A stretch of DNA of 40,630 nucleotides from an uncultured Paracoccaceae bacterium (GCA_913062865.1 CAJXWO010000022.1:1-40630); one strand, 5' to 3'. Positions 18,213-27,656 are shown, counted from the first letter of the stretch. The notes: generated from the sequence alone by a model not told the origin. Translations and numbers: made by a program.

Positions 18213-18970
18213 ATTTCCGGGCCATCTGGGCGATCTACACTTTCGAGATGTCGCGGTTCTTTCGCACGCTTCTGCAAAGCTTCGTATCGCCCGTGATCTC
18301 GACCTCGCTGTATTTCGTGGTCTTCGGCGCGGCCATCGGGTCGCGGATCGACCAGGTGGAGGGCGTGAGCTACGGCGCCTTCATCGTGCCGGGGCTGATC
18401 ATGCTGAGCGTGATGACCCAAGCCATTTCGAACGCGTCCTTCGGAATTTATTTTCCCAAGTTCATCGGCACGATCTACGAGCTGCTGTCGGCGCCGATCA
18501 ATTTCCTGGAGGTCGTGCTGGGTTACGTGGGCGCTGCAGCCACCAAGGCGCTGTTCATCGGAATCGTGATCCTGGGCACCTCGGCCCTGTTCGTGGATCT
18601 GACCATCCAGCACCCGGTCGCGATGCTGCTGTTCATGGTGCTCACCTGCATCAGCTTTGCGCTGTTCGGCTTCATCATCGGCATCTGGGCGCGCAATTTC
18701 GAGCAGTTGCAGCTGGTGCCGCTTCTGATCGTGACGCCGCTCGTGTTTCTGGGGGGCTCGTTCTACTCGATCTCGATGCTGCCGCCGGTCTGGCAGACCG
18801 TGACGCTGTTCAACCCGGTGGTCTACCTGATCTCGGGCTTCCGCTGGTCGTTCTACGGATTGGCTGATGTGCCCATCGGGCTAAGCCTGCTGGCCATCGC
18901 GGGCTTCACGGCGCTGTGCCTGGGCATCATCTGGTGGATCTTCCGCACGGGTTGGCGCATCCGGTCGTGA
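18209..18970 (+). CDS. ABC-2 type transporter permease
   Basis: This is a 253-residue inner-membrane protein with about six transmembrane segments. It resembles NodJ/DrrB-like permeases, with [20 protein letters not shown] at the N-terminus and an [20 protein letters not shown] segment ahead of [16 protein letters not shown]. Its start overlaps the ATPase gene by four bases, so the pair forms one exporter. Members of this group move polysaccharides, lipids or drugs; nothing in the context decides which. Confidence 0.92.
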   Translation: MNFRAIWAIYTFEMSRFFRTLLQSFVSPVISTSLYFVVFGAAIGSRIDQVEGVSYGAFIVPGLIMLSVMTQAISNASFGIYFPKFIGTIYELLSAPINFLEVVLGYVGAAATKALFIGIVILGTSALFVDLTIQHPVAMLLFMVLTCISFALFGFIIGIWARNFEQLQLVPLLIVTPLVFLGGSFYSISMLPPVWQTVTLFNPVVYLISGFRWSFYGLADVPIGLSLLAIAGFTALCLGIIWWIFRTGWRIRS

Positions 18971-19070
18971 CGGGGCGGTTATGTCGGGCGGTCGTGATGG
19001 TGCGGGCGCAGACGGGAAAAGCGGGATGCCCGCCTTGTTTGTCGGAACGGGCCAATCTACATCGGATGAC

Positions 19071-19868
19071 ATGAAACGCTTCTTGCCCTTCGTGAAATCC
19101 GGGCCGACCGTGTCGGTCGTGCGTCTGTCGGGCCTGATCGGCACGGGCGGGCGTGGCGCGCTGACCGACCGCGCGCTCGACCAGGTGCTGGAGCGGGCGT
19201 TCAAACGTGGCAAGCCCGCGGCCGTCGCGCTCGAGATCAACTCTCCCGGCGGCTCGCCTGTGCAATCGGCCCTGATCGGTGCCCGGATCGAGCGTCTGTC
19301 GAAAGAACGCGATGTACCCGTCTTCGCCTTTGTCGAGGATGTGGCGGCCTCGGGCGGCTACTGGCTGGCCGTGGCGGCGGATGAGATTTACGCTGATGCC
19401 AACTCCATCGTCGGCTCCATCGGTGTGATCTCGGCCGGGTTCGGGGCGCATATCTTTCTGGCCCGGCAAGGGGTCGAACGCCGCGTTTACACGGCGGGCG
19501 GATCGAAAAGCATGCTGGACCCGTTCCAGCCCGAAAAGCCCGAGGATGTCGCGCGGCTCAAGCGGATGCTGAGCGAGATCCACGAGAATTTCATAGACCA
19601 CGTCAAATCGCGCCGGGGCGACAAGCTGGATCAGTCGGTCGACCTGTTCACCGGCGAGGTCTGGACCGGCCGCCGCGCGGTCGAGCTGGGCCTGGCCGAC
19701 GGGATCGGCCATATCACCACCGTCATGCGCGAACGCTTCGGCAAGGACGTGAACCTGCGCCGCTACGACGCGCGCCGGTCGCTGGCGCAGCGCATCGGCG
19801 TGCAGCTTGCGGGCGACGTGATGGGCGGGATCGAAGAGCGCGCGGCCTATGCGCGGTTCGGCCTCTGA
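19071..19868 (+). CDS. sppA: S49 family signal peptide peptidase SppA (short form)
   Basis: SppA degrades cleaved signal peptides at the membrane. This is a half-size, 265-residue member with a Ser/Lys dyad: Ser94 in VAASGGYWLA and Lys146 in TAGGSKSMLD, spaced 52 residues apart as in the Bacillus enzyme. INSPGGSPVQ and IVGSIGVIS are also typical. I start at ATG 19071 (MKRFLPFVKS). An in-frame ATG at 18981 would add 30 unlikely residues. There is no clear N-terminal membrane anchor, so the protein may be peripheral. A zinc-ribbon protein gene follows after one base. Confidence 0.9.
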   Translation: MKRFLPFVKSGPTVSVVRLSGLIGTGGRGALTDRALDQVLERAFKRGKPAAVALEINSPGGSPVQSALIGARIERLSKERDVPVFAFVEDVAASGGYWLAVAADEIYADANSIVGSIGVISAGFGAHIFLARQGVERRVYTAGGSKSMLDPFQPEKPEDVARLKRMLSEIHENFIDHVKSRRGDKLDQSVDLFTGEVWTGRRAVELGLADGIGHITTVMRERFGKDVNLRRYDARRSLAQRIGVQLAGDVMGGIEERAAYARFGL

Positions 19869-19869
19869 C

Positions 19870-20037
19870 GTGATACTGAAGGCGGTTTCCCTTTTCCTGA
19901 TCGGTATGGCGGTGCTCGCCATGTTCGGCAAGCTGCGCTTTCCGGGTCAGAAAAGGATCGCGTCGGCCCGCTGTCCGCGCTGCGGGCGGTTCCGCATCGG
20001 GCGCGGCCCCTGCACCTGCGGGAAGAAGAAGGGGTAG
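19870..20037 (+). CDS. small membrane protein with C-terminal zinc-ribbon-like cysteines
   Basis: Starting at GTG 19870, one base after the sppA stop, this gives 55 residues. An N-terminal hydrophobic helix (LKAVSLFLIGMAVLAMFG) is followed by a basic stretch and CPRCGRFRIGRGPCTCGKKKG, in which four cysteines form a C-x2-C...C-x-C pattern fit for one zinc. It sits between sppA and the antiporter in the same direction, so it is probably part of that operon. I recall similar short proteins in Rhodobacterales, without a known role. Confidence 0.75.
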   Translation: MILKAVSLFLIGMAVLAMFGKLRFPGQKRIASARCPRCGRFRIGRGPCTCGKKKG

Positions 20038-20040
20038 CGC

Positions 20041-21021
20041 ATGGAATGGCTGCTTGCCGGCCTCGGGCTGGGCATCCTGCTGCTGGCCGGTGATTCACTG
20101 GTCAAGGGCGCGGTGAATTTCAGCCTGCGCCTGGGCGTCCCCGCCCTGATCGTCAGCCTTACCATCGTGGCCTTTGGCACCTCGGCGCCCGAGCTGCTGA
20201 TCTCGGTCAACGCCGTGCTCGAGGGCGTGCCAGGCATCGCCCTGGGCAACGTGGTGGGATCGAACACGGCCAATATCCTTTTGGTGATGGGGGTTCCGGC
20301 GCTTCTGGCCACGCTGCACACGAGCGAGTTCGACACGCGCAAGACCTATGTCTTCATGCTGCTCGCGTCGGTTCTGTTCATCGCGCTGGCCTTTGCGGGC
20401 ACCTTCACCTGGATCAGCGGTGTGGTGCTGTTGATCGTACTCAGCCTGGTGCTGATGGATGCCTTCCGCGATGCGCAATCCCACAGGCGGGCCAATGGTA
20501 CGCCCGAGGCACCGGACAAGGCGACAGAGGATGACGACGCCCTGCTGGACGATCTCGAAGGCGCCGATCCCGACATGCCCTGGTGGCAGATCATCGTCTT
20601 CCTGGCGCTGGGCCTGATCGGCCTGCCGCTGGGCGCCGATCTGCTGGTCGACAATGCCCGGATCATCGCGGCCTCTTACGGGGTCAGCGAAACTGTGATC
20701 GGTCTAACCCTCGTGGCGCTCGGCACCTCGCTGCCCGAGCTGGCCACGACCGTGATGGCCGCGTTGCGCCGACAGGCGGACGTGGCGCTGGGCAACGTCA
20801 TCGGGTCGAACATGTTCAACCTGCTGGCCATCATCGGGGTTGCGGCGGTGATCGGCGATATTCCGGTCGATCCGGAATTCCTGCACTTCGATCTTTGGGT
20901 CATGCTGGGGGCGTCCCTTTTGATCTTTCCCTTCGTGTTCCTGCGCTGGAACATCACACGGGCCTGGGGCATCGTCTTGACGCTCCTTTATGCGGTCTAC
21001 GTTGCTATGCTGCTGTTCTGA
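20041..21021 (+). CDS. calcium/sodium antiporter, CaCA superfamily (YrbG-like)
   Basis: This is a 326-residue inner-membrane cation exchanger with two inverted repeats of five membrane segments. Each repeat carries the alpha motif: GTSAPELLISVNA followed by GNVVGSNTANI in the first half, and GTSLPELATTVMAA followed by GNVIGSNMFN in the second. An acidic loop (KATEDDDALLDDLEGADPD) between the halves could bind cations. The gene starts three bases after the zinc-ribbon gene. Confidence 0.94.
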   Translation: MEWLLAGLGLGILLLAGDSLVKGAVNFSLRLGVPALIVSLTIVAFGTSAPELLISVNAVLEGVPGIALGNVVGSNTANILLVMGVPALLATLHTSEFDTRKTYVFMLLASVLFIALAFAGTFTWISGVVLLIVLSLVLMDAFRDAQSHRRANGTPEAPDKATEDDDALLDDLEGADPDMPWWQIIVFLALGLIGLPLGADLLVDNARIIAASYGVSETVIGLTLVALGTSLPELATTVMAALRRQADVALGNVIGSNMFNLLAIIGVAAVIGDIPVDPEFLHFDLWVMLGASLLIFPFVFLRWNITRAWGIVLTLLYAVYVAMLLF

Positions 21022-21039
21022 ATTGGCAAAGGGGTGAAA

Positions 21040-21816
21040 ATGCGGGCTTTGGTCACCGGAGCGGGGCGGCGATTGGGCCGCGCCATGGCACTGTATCTGG
21101 GGCAGCGGGGCTATGACGTGGCGCTGCATTACGCCAGTTCGGACGCGGGCGCGACAGAGGCTGCCGGCGAGATCCAGGCGCTGGGTCAGAACGCCGTGAC
21201 GCTCCAGGCCGATCTGCTGGACGAGGCCCAGGTGCAGGCGTTGTTGCCCCGCGCGGCCGAGGCGCTGGGCGGGCCTGTCACGGTGCTGGTCAACAATGCG
21301 TCGATCTTTGAATACGACACCATTGAAACCGCCACCCGCGACAGCTGGGACCGTCACCTGGAAAGCAACCTGCGCGCGCCCTTCGTGCTGACCCAGGCGC
21401 TGGCCGCGCAGATCCCCGAACCCGAGACCGATGACCGGGGGGAGCCCCGCGCGCGTGGTCTTATCGTCAACATGATCGACCAGCGCGTGCGCAAGCTGAC
21501 GCCGGAATTCATGACCTACACGATTGCCAAGATGGGCCTGTGGGCGATGACGCAGACAACCGCCCAGGGCCTTGCGCCGCGGGTGCGCGTGAACGCGATC
21601 GGCCCCGGACCGACGCTTCAGGGCGACCGTCAATCGGCCAAGCATTTCGCGCGCCAGCGCGCGGCCACGGTGCTGGAGCGCGGCGCCAATCCCGAGGATA
21701 TCACCGGCGCGCTGGGCTATTTCCTGGATGCGCCCGCCGTGACGGGGCAGCTTTTGTGCATCGACGGGGGCCAGCATCTGGCCTGGCAAACGCCGGATGT
21801 ACTGGGCGTGGAATAG
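21040..21816 (+). CDS. SDR family oxidoreductase, pteridine-reductase-like
   Basis: This 258-residue NADP-type short-chain dehydrogenase has the glycine motif TGAGRRLGRAMA, where the Arg pair favours NADPH, then LVNNASIFE and the catalytic YTIAK (Tyr-x3-Lys). Ser is replaced in the usual SDR triad region (LIVNMIDQRVRK), as happens in pteridine and FolM-like reductases, so reduction of a pterin is a reasonable guess. I prefer ATG 21040 over GTG 21034, because AAAGGGG ends five bases before the ATG. It often lies upstream of uvrC in Rhodobacterales, as here. Confidence 0.82.
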   Translation: MRALVTGAGRRLGRAMALYLGQRGYDVALHYASSDAGATEAAGEIQALGQNAVTLQADLLDEAQVQALLPRAAEALGGPVTVLVNNASIFEYDTIETATRDSWDRHLESNLRAPFVLTQALAAQIPEPETDDRGEPRARGLIVNMIDQRVRKLTPEFMTYTIAKMGLWAMTQTTAQGLAPRVRVNAIGPGPTLQGDRQSAKHFARQRAATVLERGANPEDITGALGYFLDAPAVTGQLLCIDGGQHLAWQTPDVLGVE

Positions 21817-22150
21817 GCCCGAAACACGCGGATTGGGCGCATGTTTCGGGGCACAGGCCCATTGATCGGAGCAGAGTTGTGCACCTGGGGCGAGACCGTC
21901 ACGAAACCGTTACGGAAACGTCAATATTTTCAAGCATTTGTCTGCGCTGTACTTTTTTGTAAATATATTTCAATTAGTTAGTTTGGTGCCCAAAAATTGG
22001 GCAAATCAACCAAGTTGCATGGAAACAAGGGAAATTTGCCGCTGCCCCATTCTTATCCGCCGAGTTATCCACAGATTCCGTGGATGCAATCAAGCTTGAA
22101 GACACGCGCCAATCGGTGCAGCCCATGTGGGAATCATATCTGATTGATCC
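21817..22150 (+). other. 334-base gene-free region between the SDR gene and uvrC
   Basis: No credible gene is seen. Right after the SDR stop is a 9-bp inverted repeat CCCGAAACA (21818-21826)/TGTTTCGGG (21842-21850). A strikingly AT-rich stretch follows (about 21927-22010), containing AATATATTT and the dyad GCCCAA-AAA-TTGGGC (21988-22002). A perfect DnaA-box consensus TTATCCACA lies at 22065-22073, with a near match CTTATCCGC just before it (22052-22060). The uvrC promoter is presumably here but is not obvious. Confidence 0.6.
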
Positions 22151-24016
22151 ATGACCCAGTCCGACGCCCCTGATCCCCTGACGGGACACGCCTGTATCCA
22201 GTCCTACCTGCGCACGCTCGATGCGTCGCCGGGCGTCTACCGGATGCTCGATGCTCAGTCGCGCGTGCTCTACGTGGGCAAGGCCCGGAACCTGCGCGCG
22301 CGGGTGTCGAACTACGCCCGCCCCTCGGGGCACAGCCCGCGCATCGCCCGGATGATCCGGGAAACCGCGTCGATGATGTTCCTGACCACGCGCACCGAGA
22401 CCGAAGCGCTTCTGCTCGAACAGAACCTCATCAAGCAGCTCAAGCCGCGCTACAACGTGCTTTTGCGCGACGACAAGTCGTTCCCGAACATCCTGGTCAC
22501 GGCGCATGATTTCCCGATGATCAAGAAGCACCGCGGCGCCAAGCGTGAAAAGGGCCAGTATTTCGGCCCCTTCGCCAGCGCGGGCGCAGTGAACCGGACG
22601 CTCAACCAGTTTCAGCGCGCGTTTCAGCTGCGCAATTGCACCGACACGCAGTTCGAGACCCGCACGCGTCCTTGCCTGCAATACCAGATCAAGCGCTGCA
22701 CTGCGCCCTGCGTGGGCAAGATCAGCAAAGCCGATTATGCCGCCCAGGTGGCCGATGCACAGCGCTACCTGTCGGGCAAATCGACCGAGATACAGGAAAA
22801 ACTCGCCACCGAGATGCAGGCGGCCAGCGACGCGATGGAGTTCGAGCGCGCCGCGGCGCTGCGCGACCGCATCCGCGCGCTCACCCAGGTGCAGACGGCC
22901 CAAGGCATCAACCCGCGCAGCGTGTCCGAGGCCGATGTGATTGCCCTGCACATGGAGAACGGGCAGGCCTGCGTGCAGGTCTTTTTCATCCGTGCCAACC
23001 AGAACTGGGGCAACCGCGATTTCTATCCCCGGGTGGGCGCCGATGTGGATGCGGCCGAGGTGCTCGAGGCGTTCATCGGCCAGTTCTACGACACCAAGGA
23101 GCCGCCCCGTCAGCTGATCCTGTCCCATGGGATCGAGAACGCCGACCTCATGCAAGAGGCGCTGACCGGCAAGCTGGGCCGCAAGGTCGAGATCGTGGTG
23201 CCCCAGCGCGGCGAAAAGGCCGAGCTGGTGGACGGCGCGCTGCGCAACGCGCGCGAGGCGCTGGCGCGCCATATGGCCGAGACGGCGACCCAGACCAAGC
23301 TACTGGCCGGTCTGGCCGAGGCCTTTGCCCTCGACGCCCCGCCCCAGCGTATCGAGGTCTATGACAACAGCCATATACAGGGCACCAATGCCGTGGGCGC
23401 GATGATCGTCGCGGGCCCAGACGGGTTCATGAAAAACCAGTATCGCAAGTTCAACATCAAGGGGGATGACCTCGTCGCGGGCGACGATTTCGGCATGATG
23501 AAAGAGGTGCTGACCCGCCGCTTCAAACGCCTGCTCAAGGAAGACCCAGACCGGGACAAGGGGCTTTGGCCCGATCTGCTGTTGATCGACGGGGGTGCCG
23601 GACAGGTCAGCGCGGTGGCCCAGATCATGGAAGAACACGGCGTGCAGGACATCCCCATGGTGGGCGTGGCCAAGGGTGTGGACCGCGACGCGGGCAAGGA
23701 AGAGTTCCACCGCGCAGGTCAACGCCCCTTTGCTCTGCGCCACAACGACCCGGTGCTCTATTTCGTGCAGCGGCTTCGGGACGAGGCGCACCGCTTTGCC
23801 ATCGGTACGCACCGCGCCAAGCGGGCCAAGGCGGTGGGAGCCACCCCGCTCGACGAGGTGCCGGGCGTGGGCGCGACCCGCAAACGCGCGCTTCTGGCCC
23901 ATTTCGGATCGGCCAAGGCCGTAAGCCGCGCGAACCTCGCCGATCTCAAGGCGGTGGAGGGCATCTCGGACAGCTTGGCCGAGACGATCTACGCCTTCTT
24001 CCACGATCGGGGGTAG
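22151..24016 (+). CDS. uvrC: excinuclease ABC subunit C (UvrC)
   Basis: UvrC makes both incisions flanking a DNA lesion in nucleotide excision repair. The protein has 621 residues. The N-terminal GIY-YIG nuclease contains PGVYRM and [17 protein letters not shown] central UVR motif for UvrB contact lies in [20 protein letters not shown]. The RNase H-like second nuclease starts around [12 protein letters not shown], and a C-terminal helix-hairpin-helix pair follows ([19 protein letters not shown], then [19 protein letters not shown]). It converges on a membrane-protein gene, with two palindromes in between. Confidence 0.97.
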   Translation: MTQSDAPDPLTGHACIQSYLRTLDASPGVYRMLDAQSRVLYVGKARNLRARVSNYARPSGHSPRIARMIRETASMMFLTTRTETEALLLEQNLIKQLKPRYNVLLRDDKSFPNILVTAHDFPMIKKHRGAKREKGQYFGPFASAGAVNRTLNQFQRAFQLRNCTDTQFETRTRPCLQYQIKRCTAPCVGKISKADYAAQVADAQRYLSGKSTEIQEKLATEMQAASDAMEFERAAALRDRIRALTQVQTAQGINPRSVSEADVIALHMENGQACVQVFFIRANQNWGNRDFYPRVGADVDAAEVLEAFIGQFYDTKEPPRQLILSHGIENADLMQEALTGKLGRKVEIVVPQRGEKAELVDGALRNAREALARHMAETATQTKLLAGLAEAFALDAPPQRIEVYDNSHIQGTNAVGAMIVAGPDGFMKNQYRKFNIKGDDLVAGDDFGMMKEVLTRRFKRLLKEDPDRDKGLWPDLLLIDGGAGQVSAVAQIMEEHGVQDIPMVGVAKGVDRDAGKEEFHRAGQRPFALRHNDPVLYFVQRLRDEAHRFAIGTHRAKRAKAVGATPLDEVPGVGATRKRALLAHFGSAKAVSRANLADLKAVEGISDSLAETIYAFFHDRG

Positions 24017-24041
24017 AGGAAGGCGTCTTGATGCAACTTGA

Positions 24042-24061
24042 AAGCGGCGTCGACGCCGCTT
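24042..24061. terminator. perfect 20-base palindrome after uvrC
   Basis: AAGCGGCG-TCGA-CGCCGCTT is a perfect palindrome 25 bases after the uvrC stop. It would form an 8-bp GC-rich hairpin on either strand. There is no long T-run, so any termination would be atypical or Rho-assisted. Confidence 0.5.
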
Positions 24062-24063
24062 GG

Positions 24064-24085
24064 CAAGGGCTTTCGAAAGCCCTTG
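24064..24085. terminator. perfect 22-base palindrome, second of a pair
   Basis: CAAGGGCTT-TCGA-AAGCCCTTG lies two bases after the previous palindrome and ends nine bases before the convergent gene's stop. It has the same TCGA centre. Together they could act as a bidirectional terminator between the two converging genes. Confidence 0.5.
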
Positions 24086-24094
24086 GTCCCCGGC

Positions 24095-25108
24095 TCAGTC
24101 GAAGGTGCCCGCCACCCGACCGAGGAGCATGAAGGCCCGCGCGGTGCGGGTTTCCGACAGGGCCGAGATATCCGCATCGCTTGCGGTTTCGGCGAAGCGG
24201 GCAAAGCTCTTGTCGAAACGGCGCAGGAAGTGGTGCGCGGCGTCGCGGAAGATCGGGTCCTGCTTCATCCGCGCGGCACTCAACGCCAGGGACGAGCGGT
24301 CGCGGATGCCGCCCAGGGCCGCGATCGTGCGTCCGCGCGCGCCTTCGGCGAACTTGCGCCAGACTTCGGGGCGGGCCATGTCCGGGCGCAGATCGTCCAT
24401 GTAGATGCCGTCCTGGCTGAGCAGCGTCAGCACGTCCTGCGCGGCCTGGATCAGCTCCTTGGCCTGCCGGTCCTTGAGCGCGCGGCGCAAAGCGGCAAAG
24501 CCCTCCTCGTCCTCCGCCGTTTCCGGGAAATTCAGCGCGCGGATGAAATCGTCGGTGGGCAGGGGCGGGGCAAGGTCTTCGGCCGGGGTGCCCAGCGCAA
24601 GGCTCGCCTGGTCGAAGCCTTCGGCCTGCGGGGCCGCGGCCGGGGCCAGGGTCGGGCGCGGCGGGGCCACTTCCAGCCGCGAGGTGGCGAAGGTCGCCAA
24701 CGCCGTCTCGGTCTTCTTCGTGGCCGCCGCGATTTCGTCGAGCTTGCGGGTGACCGACGGTTCGTTGACCAGCGGCCGTCCCTGGCTTTGCGCCACATAG
24801 GCCTGCCGGATCGCGTCGATGGCCATCTGCAGCCGCTGGCTTTCCTCGCGCATCACCCGGCTGGCGCGCGCGGCGGTGGCTGCGACCCAGATCACCGCGA
24901 CCGGCAGGAACACCACCAGGAGCGTCAGCAGGAACGTGCTGCCCTCGATCCCGTCGCCGCTGTCCAGCACGACGAAGAACAGCACGGACGCCGCCAGCCA
25001 AACAAGGCTCAGCCCGATGGCCACCAGCTCAATGCCGGTCACGCGCGGGTTGCGTGGCCGGTCATAGATGCCCAGTGGCGTGGGCTTGGCGTCCTGGCTG
25101 TCCGGCAT
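24095..25108 (-). CDS. hypothetical membrane protein
   Basis: This is a 337-residue protein with two hydrophobic segments near the N-terminus (about residues 26-48, GIELVAIGLSLVWLAASVLFF, and 58-80, TFLLTLLVVFLPVAVIWVA). A cytoplasmic coiled-coil-like region follows (MREESQRLQMAIDAI), then a Pro/Ala-rich linker and a helical C-terminal domain. I recall such proteins in Rhodobacterales but know no function. The two close membrane spans followed by a coiled coil recall chemoreceptor-like or RmuC-like layouts without their motifs. The ATG at 25108 is preceded by AAAGG. greA lies 13 bases upstream on the same strand. Confidence 0.75.
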   Translation of the reverse strand: MPDSQDAKPTPLGIYDRPRNPRVTGIELVAIGLSLVWLAASVLFFVVLDSGDGIEGSTFLLTLLVVFLPVAVIWVAATAARASRVMREESQRLQMAIDAIRQAYVAQSQGRPLVNEPSVTRKLDEIAAATKKTETALATFATSRLEVAPPRPTLAPAAAPQAEGFDQASLALGTPAEDLAPPLPTDDFIRALNFPETAEDEEGFAALRRALKDRQAKELIQAAQDVLTLLSQDGIYMDDLRPDMARPEVWRKFAEGARGRTIAALGGIRDRSSLALSAARMKQDPIFRDAAHHFLRRFDKSFARFAETASDADISALSETRTARAFMLLGRVAGTFD

Positions 25109-25121
25109 GGCGGGCGGCCTT

Positions 25122-25592
25122 TCACACGTAGTCGATCTTGACGATCTCGTAGGACCGCTCGCCCCCCGGCGTGCGCACCTCGACGCTGTCGCCGTCTTCC
25201 TTGCCGATAAGGGCACGGGCGAGGGGCGATTTGATGTTCAGCAGACCCTTTTCGATATTGGCCTCGTGTTCGCCCACGATCTGCCAGGTCTTTTCCTCGT
25301 CCGTATCCTCGTCGACAAGCGTCACGGTCGCGCCGAACTTGATCGCGCCCGACAGGGTCTTGGGGTCGATCACCTCGGCAAGCGACAGGATGCCCTCGAT
25401 CTCCTTGATGCGGCCCTCGATGAAGCTCTGCTTTTCGCGGGCCGAGTGATATTCGGCGTTTTCCGACAGGTCGCCATGTTCGCGCGCCTCGGAGATGGCC
25501 TGGATGATCGCGGGCCGCTCCACGCTCTTGAGTTGTTTCAGTTCCGCCTCGAGCGCGGCATGCCCCGCGCGGGTCATCGGTATCTTTTCCAT
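25122..25592 (-). CDS. greA: transcription elongation factor GreA
   Basis: GreA rescues backtracked RNA polymerase by stimulating cleavage of the 3' end of the transcript. The 156-residue length is typical. The N-terminal coiled coil has the acidic tip [17 protein letters not shown], and the C-terminal FKBP-like domain contains [20 protein letters not shown]. The ATG at 25592 follows GGGAAAGACC. The leader contains a strong hairpin (25613-25631). Confidence 0.96.
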   Translation of the reverse strand: MEKIPMTRAGHAALEAELKQLKSVERPAIIQAISEAREHGDLSENAEYHSAREKQSFIEGRIKEIEGILSLAEVIDPKTLSGAIKFGATVTLVDEDTDEEKTWQIVGEHEANIEKGLLNIKSPLARALIGKEDGDSVEVRTPGGERSYEIVKIDYV

Positions 25593-25612
25593 CGGTCTTT
25601 CCCGGAAATGCC

Positions 25613-25631
25613 GGGCGGCCCGGTGCCGCCC
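25613..25631 (-). promoter_or_regulatory. hairpin in the greA leader
   Basis: GGGCGGC (25613-25619) pairs with GCCGCCC (25625-25631) around a five-base loop, about 20 bases upstream of the greA start. It could influence translation or act as an attenuator-like stop. There is no T-run. Confidence 0.35.
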
Positions 25632-25877
25632 GTCCTCGTTAAGCCTGATCGTTCTGCGTGTGCCGGTCGTGGCAACACTGCCCTTTGGGGCGTCGCCTAT
25701 GTAATAGGCCAGAGGCCCGGACAACGCAATTCTGCGGCCTGCCCGCCGAAACCGTGCGCAGATGGGCCGACGGGCGGGCAATTTGTCCCCTCGCTACGCC
25801 GGGTCGCGATTGACCGGCCCGGTCCCGGTCGCTACGTCAGTTTGGAACTGAAAAACACCCTCGGAGACATGCAAGCG

Positions 25878-27527
25878 ATGGCCGAAATCGAACGCGAAGC
25901 AATGGAATACGACGTGGTGATCGTGGGGGCGGGCCCGGCGGGCCTGTCGGCGGCGATCCGGCTCAAGCAGCTCGATTCCGACCTGGATGTCGTGGTTCTC
26001 GAGAAAGGCTCCGAGGTCGGCGCACATATCCTGTCGGGCGCGGTGCTGGACCCTGTGGGCCTCGATGCGCTGATCCCCGACTGGAAGGAAAAGGGCGCGC
26101 CCCTGAACGTGCCCGTGACCGAAGACAATTTCTACATGCTGGGCGAGGCTGGGCGCATCCGCGTGCCCAACTGGCCGATGCCGCCGCTCATGAACAACCA
26201 CGGCAATTATATCGTGTCGATGGGCAATGTCTGCCGCTGGATGGCCGAACAAGCCGAGGCGCTGGGCGTCGAGATCTTTCCGGGCATGGCCTGTTCACAG
26301 ATCGTCTACGGCGACGATGGCGAGGTCAAAGGCGTGGTCGCCGGTGAGTTCGGTCTGAACCCCGATGGCACGCCCGGCGACGGCTACGAGCCGGGCATGG
26401 AACTGCACGGCAAATACGTCTTCCTTGGCGAAGGCGTGCGCGGATCGCTGTCCAAGGAGGTGATCGAGAAGTTCGACCTGTCCAAGGGCAAGGAGCCGCA
26501 GAAATTCGGCCTCGGCATGAAGGAAATCTGGGAGATCGACCCCGAAAAGCACCGCGAAGGCACGGTGACCCACACCATGGGCTGGCCCCTGGGCAGCAAC
26601 GCGGGCGGCGGGTCGTTCATCTATCACCTGGAGAACAACCAGGTCTATGTGGGCTTCGTGGTGCACCTGAACTACGAAAACCCGCACCTGTATCCTTACA
26701 TGGAGTTCCAGCGCTTCAAGCATCACCCGATGGTGGCCGAGCTTTTGAAGGGCGGCAAACGCGTGGCCTATGGCGCGCGGGCGATTTCCGAGGGCGGATA
26801 CCAGTCCATGCCCAAGATGGTGGCGCCGGGCGTCGCGCTCCTGGGCTGTTCGGTCGGCATGGTCAACGTGCCGCGGATCAAGGGCAATCACAACGCCATG
26901 CTGTCGGGCAAGGCTGCGGCCGAGGCCGCCCATGCGGCCATCAAGGCGGGCCGTGCGTCTGACGAACTGACCGCCTACGAGACCGAGGTGCGCGACGGCG
27001 CCATCGGCAAGGACCTCAAGAAGGTGCGCAACGTCAAACCGCTCTGGTCCAAATACGGCCTGACCGCCTCGCTCACCCTGGGCGGGTTCGACATGTGGAC
27101 CAACACGCTGGGCTTTTCGCTGTTCGGCACCGTGGGTCACGGCAAATCCGATGCCGAGGCCACGGGCAAGGCCAAGGATCACAAGCCCATCGACTACCCC
27201 AAGCCCGATGGCAAGCTGAGCTTTGACCGGCTGACCAATGTCAGCTTTGCCATGACCAATCACGAGGAAAGCCAGCCCGCGCATCTGAAGCTCAAGGACC
27301 CGTCGGTCCCGGTATCGGTGAACCTGCCCAAATACGCGGGTCCTTCGGCCCGCTATTGCCCGGCCGGCGTCTACGAGTTTGTCGAGGAAGAGGGCAAGGA
27401 CGCGCGGTTTGTCATCAACTTCCAGAACTGCGTGCACTGCAAGACCTGTGACATCAAGGATCCCAGCCAGAACATCGTCTGGACCACGCCCCAGGGGGGC
27501 GACGGACCGAATTATCCAAACATGTGA
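25878..27527 (+). CDS. electron transfer flavoprotein-ubiquinone oxidoreductase (ETF-QO)
   Basis: ETF-QO passes electrons from ETF, reduced by acyl-CoA and choline-derived dehydrogenases, to ubiquinone in the inner membrane. I start at ATG 25878 (549 residues); ATG 25869 is possible. The FAD site is VVIVGAGPAG (13-22). The C-terminal 4Fe-4S cluster is bound by Cys494, Cys518, Cys521 and Cys524 in YCPAGVYEF and NCVHCKTCDIKDP. GWPLGSNAGGGSFIYHL and YQSMPKMVAPGVALLGCSVG are typical family stretches. The etfAB genes are not in this window. Confidence 0.96.
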   Translation: MAEIEREAMEYDVVIVGAGPAGLSAAIRLKQLDSDLDVVVLEKGSEVGAHILSGAVLDPVGLDALIPDWKEKGAPLNVPVTEDNFYMLGEAGRIRVPNWPMPPLMNNHGNYIVSMGNVCRWMAEQAEALGVEIFPGMACSQIVYGDDGEVKGVVAGEFGLNPDGTPGDGYEPGMELHGKYVFLGEGVRGSLSKEVIEKFDLSKGKEPQKFGLGMKEIWEIDPEKHREGTVTHTMGWPLGSNAGGGSFIYHLENNQVYVGFVVHLNYENPHLYPYMEFQRFKHHPMVAELLKGGKRVAYGARAISEGGYQSMPKMVAPGVALLGCSVGMVNVPRIKGNHNAMLSGKAAAEAAHAAIKAGRASDELTAYETEVRDGAIGKDLKKVRNVKPLWSKYGLTASLTLGGFDMWTNTLGFSLFGTVGHGKSDAEATGKAKDHKPIDYPKPDGKLSFDRLTNVSFAMTNHEESQPAHLKLKDPSVPVSVNLPKYAGPSARYCPAGVYEFVEEEGKDARFVINFQNCVHCKTCDIKDPSQNIVWTTPQGGDGPNYPNM

Positions 27528-27599
27528 TCGCCGGGGCGGCAGCACCCTTCACAAAACTGGCATTTCCCTGCGCGGGGTGGCGTAAATCGTCGCCCCGCA

Positions 27600-27628
27600 T
27601 TGCACCCGTGTGCCATGGCGACTAGCCT
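27600..27628 (+). promoter_or_regulatory. possible promoter of the TPR gene-ispE operon
   Basis: TTGCAC (27600-27605) and TAGCCT (27623-27628) are separated by 17 bases. Just upstream (27572-27598) is an imperfect hairpin GCGGGG...CCCCGC that may end the ETF-QO transcript. Confidence 0.4.
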
Positions 27629-27656
27629 TTCGTGCAACAGGTGAGAGGAGATGTGC

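Noticed and set aside
18981-19070. Longer N-terminus for SppA from ATG 18981
   Set aside because: The extra residues are low-complexity Gly/Ala/Asp and unlike SppA; the ATG at 19071 begins a typical start (MKRFLPF).
21817-22150. Chromosomal replication origin
   Set aside because: Only one perfect DnaA box and one near match, and no dnaA, hemE, parAB or rep gene nearby.
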